From: Oscillospiraceae bacterium
GTDB lineage: Bacteria; Bacillota; Clostridia; Oscillospirales; Ruminococcaceae
Assembly: GCA_017828935.1 (NCBI GenBank)
Contig: JAGAUG010000068.1
Coordinates: 1-17,121, forward strand
DNA: 17,121 nt
Reading direction: 5' to 3'
A program made the translations under genes and the position numbers. The notes under the pieces are model-generated. The model was given only the letters and a program-made list of their open reading frames with translations, was not told the origin of the DNA and searched no databases. Below, in pieces: positions 12,480-17,121 of this stretch (position 1 is its first letter; every line of letters begins with the position of its first letter).

Positions 12480-13276
12480 TCTAAATTATTATTTAATTTA
12501 TTATTTAAATTTTGATCTAATTTAAACTTAGATTTAAATTTAGATATACATATATGTTTAAATTCTAGTTCTAATTCGTTATTTTTATAAATAAAAATGT
12601 TTTCTATATCTTTAAAAATATCAACGGTTTCTTGATTAAAATTTTGATTAGTTTTAATATTTATTTTTTTATTTAAATCAATTATTTTTTTATTTAAATC
12701 AATTATTTTTTGATTAATAATAACATCTTCTTCGTTGATTTGAAACAAAAGATAGCCTATGATCAGTTGATGTTTTGTTAATTTATAGCTATCTTTTCGT
12801 CGCCTTTGCGCGTGAATATCTCTGTTATACTGATTTATGTCATTATTTTTATTACTTATCGTTTTATTTTGAATTAACATATCTTTATACGGCAAAAGTT
12901 GATTTGTTTTTTTATTTTTATTAATAACAGGGACATTTATAAATGTTTTTATATAACTGCTGATTTTTTTTAATGTTGCACAAGCTTGATCTAATAAATC
13001 ATCTTCTTGGTATTCTAAATCAAAAACTTTACTATTTAAAATATCGTCAAGTTTTTCTTCTATAACGTCTAAATTTAAGTTTATATTATTAAAATCATTC
13101 GTTGCTAAAACTTTTCTTTCTCTGATAGGTTTCTTTTCTTGTATATTTTTTGCATTCAACGATATCTCACCGTTATCTGTACTAACTCTTCCGGCCCAAA
13201 TATAAGTTTGGATATTAAATACTATACTAGTTTTTAGTATAATACACATTGTTTTTTTAATAAAATTATTTTTCAT
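12437..13276 (-). CDS. Secreted protein of unknown function, first half of a probable frameshifted pair
   Basis: I recognise no family. I start at the ATG at 13276 because GAGG lies 8-11 nt upstream and it gives a classical signal peptide (KK near the N-terminus, hydrophobic MCIILKTSIVFNIQTYIW, likely cleavage after WA). The product is 279 residues. A first domain (about 55-200) shares pattern with the following frame: KLDDILNSKVFDLEYQEDDL to IKTFIN, YKLTKHQLIIGYLLFQINEE and INQKIIDLNKKIIDLNKKI, which looks like a coiled coil. It ends LEKNLSKFWILF, and its last 43 bp overlap the next frame. With a -1 slip at 12464-12470 the full product would be about 590 residues. Confidence 0.7.
   Translation of the reverse strand: MKNNFIKKTMCIILKTSIVFNIQTYIWAGRVSTDNGEISLNAKNIQEKKPIRERKVLATNDFNNINLNLDVIEEKLDDILNSKVFDLEYQEDDLLDQACATLKKISSYIKTFINVPVINKNKKTNQLLPYKDMLIQNKTISNKNNDINQYNRDIHAQRRRKDSYKLTKHQLIIGYLLFQINEEDVIINQKIIDLNKKIIDLNKKINIKTNQNFNQETVDIFKDIENIFIYKNNELELEFKHICISKFKSKFKLDQNLNNKLNNNLDCLEKNLSKFWILF
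12464..12470 (-). promoter_or_regulatory. Candidate -1 ribosomal frameshift site, A AAA AAC
   Basis: In the frame starting at 13276 the codons read TTA GAA AAA AAC TTG, so A AAA AAC is placed exactly in X XXY YYZ register. A -1 slip continues as AAA AAA CTT into the downstream frame, which is then open for 319 codons. A possible downstream stem GATCTT/AAGATC starts about 14 nt later and is weak. The A7 run could equally carry a mutation or a sequencing error. Confidence 0.5.
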
Positions 13277-13309
13277 AACAAAAACCTCAAAAATTATTAT
13301 TACAAAAAT

Positions 13310-13338
13310 ATTATAAACAAAAAAACAAGTTGAGTCAA
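13310..13338 (-). promoter_or_regulatory. Promoter of the secreted two-frame gene
   Basis: Minus strand TTGACT (13338-13333), 17-bp spacer, TATAAT (13315-13310), about 34 bp before the ATG at 13276. The unit is thus transcribed separately from the DUF421/DUF4363 pair, though read-through is possible since no terminator is seen between them. Confidence 0.75.
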
Positions 13339-13367
13339 TATCTTGTCTAAAAAACAAAATATAATTA

Positions 13368-13748
13368 TTAAAATATATTGCTTAGTGACGGAATATCGTC
13401 TATATAAATAGATATTATTAATATTTTTATATAACTAAGATTAGAAGAAAATTCAGATATATTGTTATATTTTAATAATGGAACCAATCTTGAAATTGAA
13501 TATGTTATATGATCAATTTCGTCGTTATTAACAAACACCGTTATAATGTTTTTTTTATCGTGCCAAAATTTTGAAAATTCATATGTTTTTGATATAGCTT
13601 CTTGCTTATTATTATTTTTTATATTAATATTTATTTCATCAATTTTTTGTGTTAATTCTAAAGTTGTTTTTTTAAAATATATTGGTAAAGAAAAAGCTGA
13701 AATTATTATCAAAGATAAAATTATTATACTAATTACAAATCTTCTCAT
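13368..13748 (-). CDS. DUF4363 family protein
   Basis: The 126-residue protein has an N-terminal membrane helix (about 5-24, ISIIILSLIIISAFSLPIYF), then an extracytoplasmic helical domain with the DUF4363 pattern: FSKFWHDKKNIITVFVNNDE (about 58-77), then IDHITYSISRLVPLL and a closing helix. The function of the family is unknown; it is a known neighbour of DUF421 membrane proteins in Clostridia. Its ATG overlaps the DUF421 stop in an ATGA, so the two are translationally coupled. Confidence 0.8.
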   Translation of the reverse strand: MRRFVISIIILSLIIISAFSLPIYFKKTTLELTQKIDEININIKNNNKQEAISKTYEFSKFWHDKKNIITVFVNNDEIDHITYSISRLVPLLKYNNISEFSSNLSYIKILIISIYIDDIPSLSNIF

Positions 13749-14434
13749 GAGTTTTTTATCTCCTTTGGGATCAAAACGTAGTTATCTTTAGAATCACTAG
13801 TCATTAATAATATATTTTTTAAAGACTGATTTTCTGATTTTAAAATTAGATCCAACCAATTTTTGTTTTTGTTACACAAATTTAAATTATCTTCGATAAT
13901 TGTTCCGTCGCTAATTATTATAAATTGAGGTTCGTTATTATTCTCTTTTGTGTCTTTTATATTTAACATTTGTGTCGTAATATTTCTAGAATTAAATTTT
14001 TGATATACACTAAGAGTTCCGTTGATTTCAAGCATCGCTAATTCAACGTCTCTTATATCAAAAATTTGTTGTTGTCTAAGTTGAGCCATCAAATCATCAA
14101 CTGATAGTCTAAGATCTAACAATAATTTTTGATTTATTACTCCGTTGTTTATTACAGCTTTTGGTCTTCCCGAAATTAGATGTCTAGTTTTTGAAGATTT
14201 TAAACAAACAAAAGATAAAATTACTTCGAAGCAAATAAGTGATAACAGTGGTACTATTCCGTAAAAAAGTGGAATCGAAGTTTCTTGAATTGGCATTATA
14301 GAAATATTTGATAACAATATCGTAGTTACTAATTCAGAAGTTTGAAGCTCACTAACTTGTCGCTTGCCCATCAATCTTACACCAATCAAAACTAATAAAT
14401 ATAATATTAAAGTTCTAATAAAAACAATTGCCAT
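13745..14434 (-). CDS. DUF421 (YetF-like) membrane protein
   Basis: The 229-residue protein has N-terminal membrane helices (about 3-22 and 55-77) around the conserved GKRQVSELQTSELVTTILLS, then the cytoplasmic DUF421 domain with SGRPKAVINNGVIN and RLSVDDLMAQLRQQQIFDIR and VELAMLEINGTLSV. These residues are diagnostic of the YetF family, which is common in spore formers; its role is not firmly known. The C-terminal 70 residues are more variable. The ribosome site before the ATG is weak (GAGAGCGTG). It is followed by DUF4363 in an ATGA overlap. Confidence 0.9.
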   Translation of the reverse strand: MAIVFIRTLILYLLVLIGVRLMGKRQVSELQTSELVTTILLSNISIMPIQETSIPLFYGIVPLLSLICFEVILSFVCLKSSKTRHLISGRPKAVINNGVINQKLLLDLRLSVDDLMAQLRQQQIFDIRDVELAMLEINGTLSVYQKFNSRNITTQMLNIKDTKENNNEPQFIIISDGTIIEDNLNLCNKNKNWLDLILKSENQSLKNILLMTSDSKDNYVLIPKEIKNS

Positions 14435-14451
14435 TTTTTATCACGCTCTCT

Positions 14452-14480
14452 ATTACAATATTTTATATTATTATTGTCAA
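14452..14480 (-). promoter_or_regulatory. Promoter of the DUF421-DUF4363 operon
   Basis: Minus strand TTGACA (14480-14475), 17-bp spacer, TGTAAT (14457-14452), about 17 bp before the ATG. The predicted start leaves a 5' UTR of only some 10-12 nt. Confidence 0.7.
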
Positions 14481-14770
14481 TATTATATTTATTTATTCTA
14501 GGATATTCTAATGAAAGTCGGAAGATTACAAAATAAATTTGAAAACTAAATAATTATCTAGTTATTAATACTTACAAAAAAAATAAAAAATGAGGGCTAT
14601 ATTAATATTGGGGGTGGCTCTAGATTTTGTTTTTATAAGATAAGCTTTTAATTTTGAAAGACGTTTGTTAATCGATTAACAGTTAGATATCGCATTCGAC
14701 CTCTGGTTTAGCGACGTTAGATATAAAATTTTTGGTGTATTCGTTTTAATTAAGACTAAGTGATGCGAAA
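14481..14770. other. Intergenic region with no gene, containing a palindrome and a possible old IS end
   Basis: No reading frame is convincing. A 14-bp perfect palindrome GTTAATCGATTAAC lies at 14667-14680, a typical operator-like size. GGCTATATTAATATTGGGGG followed by TG (14595-14616) resembles the ISL3-like ends at 6303-6794 loosely. TCGCAT (about 14690) is complementary to ATGCGA (about 14763). I cannot tell whether this is an RNA gene or eroded sequence. Confidence 0.4.
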
Positions 14771-14808
14771 TAATAAAACAAGACCACTTAAGTGGTCTTG
14801 TTTTATTA
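14771..14808. terminator. Bidirectional terminator after cotJC
   Basis: A 38-bp perfect palindrome with a GC-rich core (AAGACCACTT-AAGTGGTCTT) and flanking AAAACA/TGTTTT arms. On the minus strand it reads stem then TGTTTTATTA, 10 bp after the cotJC stop. It would work in both directions. Confidence 0.9.
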
Positions 14809-14817
14809 TAATTTAAT

Positions 14818-15447
14818 TTATCTTCGCCTTGAATTTATATTTTTATATTTATTTTTTTTATCAAAAGCTGGATTAAAAGCATAAAAATTTTTTGAATCTA
14901 GATTATCTCTTGTAACTCTCAAGGCATCACCAAATCTTTGGAAATGGGCTATTTCCCTAGCTCTTAAAAATTTAATTGGATCTCGAACATCAGGATCGTC
15001 GGTAAGTCTTAAAATATTATCGTATGTTAGTCTTGCTTTTTGCTCTGCTGCTAAGTCTTCTGTTAAGTCAGCTATTGGGTCACCTGTAGACTGTATTGTC
15101 GATGTCGAAAACGGAGTTCCTGATGCTGCCATCGGGTAGATTCCTGTTGTATGATCTACAAAATAAGTGTCAAATCCACTTTTTTTAATTTCATCTATAC
15201 TTAAGTTTCGCGTCAACTGATATAATATCGCACTTATCATCTCAACGTGAGCTAATTCTTCTGTACCAATGTCTGTTAAGATACCTTTGACTTCTGAGTA
15301 AGGTGCTGCGTAGCGCTGACTTAAATATCTCGTTGCGGCTCCGAGCTCGCCGTCTGGTCCTCCTAGCTGAGATATTATAACTTTAGCCAACTCCGGACAA
15401 GGATTTTTTATTTTTACCGGATATTCAAGTCTTTTTTCATAGTTCCA
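14818..15447 (-). CDS. cotJC: Spore coat protein CotJC, manganese-catalase-like
   Basis: CotJC belongs to the ferritin-like manganese catalase family and is deposited in the inner spore coat. From the ATG at 15447 (GGAGG 8 nt upstream) it has 209 residues beginning MWNYEKRLEYPVKIKNPCPE. Dinuclear-site ligands are visible as E in DGELGAATRYL (about 36), E/H in EELAHVEM (about 66-70), E in AEQKARLTYDNIL and E/H in REIAHFQRFGDAL. GGPDGELGAATRYLSQR is characteristic. It overlaps cotJB by 11 bp and ends the operon. Expression during sporulation is expected from the family, but I did not recognise the sigma factor site. Confidence 0.95.
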   Translation of the reverse strand, partial: WNYEKRLEYPVKIKNPCPELAKVIISQLGGPDGELGAATRYLSQRYAAPYSEVKGILTDIGTEELAHVEMISAILYQLTRNLSIDEIKKSGFDTYFVDHTTGIYPMAASGTPFSTSTIQSTGDPIADLTEDLAAEQKARLTYDNILRLTDDPDVRDPIKFLRAREIAHFQRFGDALRVTRDNLDSKNFYAFNPAFDKKNKYKNINSRRR

Positions 15448-15712
15448 CATTGTTGCAATCCTCCATATTTTCCCAAGGCCACGGGTTTTTAGTCCATTGC
15501 CAACTTCTATCACTGTTATTATCAAATCTAGTTAGTGGCCCATACTTTTCTGTATACTCTCTTGATATTTCTTTTCTCATTTCATTATGTTTATTAAAAT
15601 ATTCTAACGCCATCGTATTATTGGGATGAGTATCTAAATAAAGCGTTGCTTCTGTTAAAACAAAATCACAAATTTGCAATTTTTTTAATAACTTTTGTTG
15701 TTCGTTAGTCAT
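15437..15712 (-). CDS. cotJB: Spore coat protein CotJB
   Basis: CotJB is a small coat protein needed with CotJA and CotJC for assembly. From the ATG at 15712 it has 91 residues. It shows the family pattern LQICDFVLTEATLYLDTHPN (about 13-32), ALEYFNKHNEMRKEISREYTEKYGPLT and the aromatic end SWQWTKNPWPWE. AGGAGG lies 9 nt upstream, so I prefer this start to an in-frame codon six residues earlier. It overlaps cotJA by 8 bp and cotJC by 11 bp. Confidence 0.94.
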   Translation of the reverse strand: MTNEQQKLLKKLQICDFVLTEATLYLDTHPNNTMALEYFNKHNEMRKEISREYTEKYGPLTRFDNNSDRSWQWTKNPWPWENMEDCNNVEL

Positions 15713-15911
15713 CAGAAATAGCCTCCTCACCTATGAACGGTTTATCTAATTCAGAAAACAATGTACCTCTTTTAAAAGCTACTTCTGGTGAATATAATTT
15801 TTGCCATTTTTGAAAAGGCACATAAGCCATCGCTAATGATTTTGTAGTCATATCTTCTGGTTCAGATTCTCTAATACACCTAGGAATATAAGACATTAAA
15901 TCGTCTATCAC
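15705..15911 (-). CDS. cotJA: Spore coat associated protein CotJA
   Basis: CotJA is a 68-residue coat protein with the family core LAMAYVPFQKWQKLYSPEVAF (about 27-47) followed by GTLFSELDKPFIG. The start is the GTG at 15911, 9 nt after AAGGAG. It is the first gene of the cotJABC operon; stops and starts overlap throughout, indicating coupled translation. The upstream 100 bp is AT-rich with a 20-bp palindrome at 15941-15960; no clear sporulation promoter could be picked by eye. Confidence 0.93.
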   Translation of the reverse strand: MIDDLMSYIPRCIRESEPEDMTTKSLAMAYVPFQKWQKLYSPEVAFKRGTLFSELDKPFIGEEAISDD

Positions 15912-16015
15912 TTTTTACATCTCCTTAATCTTAATTTTAATATAATATTTAAATATTATATTATATAATATTTAAATTGATTTATTTTTGACACTCTAAA
16001 AAATAAAAAAAATTA

Positions 16016-16043
16016 GCTTATTAGAATCAATTATCTAATAAGC
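16016..16043 (-). terminator. Minus-strand terminator-like hairpin upstream of cotJA
   Basis: GCTTATTAGA (16016-16025) pairs with TCTAATAAGC (16034-16043). On the minus strand it is followed by TAATTTTTTTTATTTTTT, a good terminator. No gene lies upstream of it on that strand within 250 bp. The stem is identical to the core of the terminator at 85-128. Confidence 0.65.
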
Positions 16044-16048
16044 AGTCT

Positions 16049-16130
16049 AAATAGAGCATATTATGTTCCTCTTGTCGTAGTTTTGTAGATAATTCTATTA
16101 TACAGGATTTGAACAAAATATACTCTATTT
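16049..16130. mobile_element. 82-bp MITE-like element
   Basis: The ends AAATAGAGCATATTATGTTC (16049-16068) and GAACAAAATATACTCTATTT (16111-16130) are inverted repeats matching at 18 of 20 positions. No protein is encoded. The right-hand 27 bp match 6593-6619 in the ISL3 remnant at about 23 positions (AGGATTTGAAC, 8 bp, CTCTATTT). I see no certain target-site duplication. It lies in the intergenic gap between cotJA and the LRR gene. Confidence 0.55.
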
Positions 16131-16190
16131 AATATAATTTTGGCACGAGATGTGATAAAAATACTTATTAAATTTTTTTTAAAAAAACTA

Positions 16191-16220
16191 TTGACAAGTT
16201 TTTTTAGCTTGGTATATAAT
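16191..16220 (+). promoter_or_regulatory. Promoter of the LRR surface protein gene
   Basis: TTGACA (16191-16196), 18-bp spacer, TATAAT (16215-16220), about 72 bp before the ATG at 16293. An AGAGAGG ribosome site lies about 10 nt before that ATG. Confidence 0.75.
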
Positions 16221-16292
16221 AAAAATATAATTAATAAAATTATTAATTATAAAAAATAAATTTTAAAATAAAAAAAGAGAGGTTTTAGTATT

Positions 16293-17121
16293 ATGAAAAA
16301 TAAAAAATTAATTAAAAGATTTATTCCAACGGTTGTAATTGGAGGATTAGTTATTTCTAGTTTACCAGTGTATGTTTTCGCCAGTGATGGAGAAGAAATT
16401 AACATGAATATTAATGTTAATAATAATGATGTTGATGGTAACGAGAATAATAATGGTGGAACTGACATGAATATTAATGTTAATGGAGATAATGTTAATG
16501 ACAATAGAGACGAGATGAATAATAATGTTAATGATAATAATATAGTAGATGTTGTTTATAACGAAGAATCAAAATATTTTGAAGGGTTAGGATTGAGATT
16601 TAGAATAGCAGGCGACGAAGCGAAAATAATTGGACCAACTAGATTTGGAGAGAGTGGATATAATGCAAATTTAAAGGTAGTAAATGTATCTAAAGTAAGA
16701 TTATATGATAAAGAGTATGTTGTAACAGTGATAGGAGATTATGCATTTGAAGGATGTGAAAATCTAGAAGAAGTAATAATACCAAATAGTGTTGAGACGA
16801 TAGGGCGTGGTGCATTTTATGGATGTAAAGGATTAAAAGAAGTAACAATACCAACTAGTGTTACAGAGATAGGAGATCATGCATTTTATAGATGTACAGG
16901 ATTAACAGAAGTAACAATACCAAGTAGTGTTGAGACGATAGGAGATAGTGCATTTTATTTGTGTACAGAGCTAAAAGAAGTAATAATGCAATATGGTGTT
17001 AAGACGATAGGAGGAGAAGCATTTTATAGCTGTACAGGATTACCAAAAGTAATAATACCAAGTAGTGTTGAGACGATAGGAGATCATGCATTTTATGATT
17101 GTCGAAGGCTAAAAGAAGTAA
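16293..17121 (+). CDS. Secreted BspA-like leucine-rich-repeat protein (partial, 3' end beyond the window)
   Basis: At least 276 residues are encoded before the window ends. Residues 1-31 form a signal peptide (KNKKLIKRF, hydrophobic IPTVVIGGLVISSLPVYVFA, cleavage after FA). Residues 32-88 are an Asn/Asp-rich linker with two MNINVN motifs. Residues about 95-145 form a short beta-rich lead-in. From about 147 there are six 23-residue LRR_5/BspA repeats with pattern V-TIGDHAFYxCTGLKEVxIPSS. In BspA of Tannerella and related proteins such repeats bind host or bacterial surfaces; that role here is inference. DNA of the repeats is less uniform than the 54-bp repeat at 11640-11912, so they are older. 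Confidence 0.9.
   Translation, partial: MKNKKLIKRFIPTVVIGGLVISSLPVYVFASDGEEINMNINVNNNDVDGNENNNGGTDMNINVNGDNVNDNRDEMNNNVNDNNIVDVVYNEESKYFEGLGLRFRIAGDEAKIIGPTRFGESGYNANLKVVNVSKVRLYDKEYVVTVIGDYAFEGCENLEEVIIPNSVETIGRGAFYGCKGLKEVTIPTSVTEIGDHAFYRCTGLTEVTIPSSVETIGDSAFYLCTELKEVIMQYGVKTIGGEAFYSCTGLPKVIIPSSVETIGDHAFYDCRRLKEV

Noticed and set aside
16095..16120. tRNA T-arm-like string (reverse complement GTTCAAATCC)
   Set aside because: No acceptor, D or anticodon arm accompanies it; it is part of an inverted-repeat element.
16247..16504. Minus-strand open frame over the start of the LRR gene
   Set aside because: The plus strand here has a promoter, ribosome site and signal peptide; the opposite frame mirrors the Asn-rich linker.

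Overview
The window is very AT-rich, uses the standard code, has strong GGAGG-type ribosome binding sites, and carries near-consensus sigma-A promoters (TTGACA, 17 bases, TATAAT). Together with the Gram-positive gene types and a cotJABC spore-coat operon, this points to an endospore-forming Clostridia-like Firmicute. A BspA-type leucine-rich-repeat surface protein and Asn-rich secreted proteins suggest a host-associated, perhaps gut, lifestyle. I cannot name the species.

Region 1 (1-6300) is a rearranged ribosomal block. rplJ-rplL lie on the minus strand behind an L10-type leader and end in tandem terminators. rpmG-secE-nusG-rplK-rplA-rpsB-tsf run on the plus strand. In most Firmicutes rplJL follows rplA directly; here the two halves are divergent. 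They are driven by two consensus promoters whose -35 boxes are only 5 bp apart. In two genes of the plus operon (rpmG and rplA) a good Shine-Dalgarno lies 83-85 nt upstream of the start codon. The intervening sequence can fold into a hairpin and ends in a shared GCGGTA motif.

Region 2 (6300-6860) is an insertion-sequence graveyard directly after tsf. It holds an ISL3-family transposase C-terminus, ISL3-like ends in both orientations, and three 57-bp tandem copies of one end.

Region 3 (6960-11420, minus strand) holds an orphan LytTR response regulator and a thiI-folE-folP-folB-folK operon. The operon covers much of the dihydropterin branch of folate synthesis behind a tRNA 4-thiouridylation gene.

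Region 4 (11440-14480, minus strand) holds a DUF421/DUF4363 pair, then two overlapping lineage-specific reading frames under their own promoter. They carry homologous domains, overlap in the -1 frame at a canonical slippery heptamer (A AAA AAC), and the second has no ribosome binding site. I read them as one two-domain secreted protein made by -1 frameshifting, or as a broken gene. The second half carries a 54-bp coding tandem repeat.

Region 5 (14490-17121) has an uncharacterised intergenic stretch, a perfect bidirectional terminator, cotJABC, a small MITE-like element related to the ISL3 debris, and the start of a secreted BspA-like LRR protein that runs off the window.
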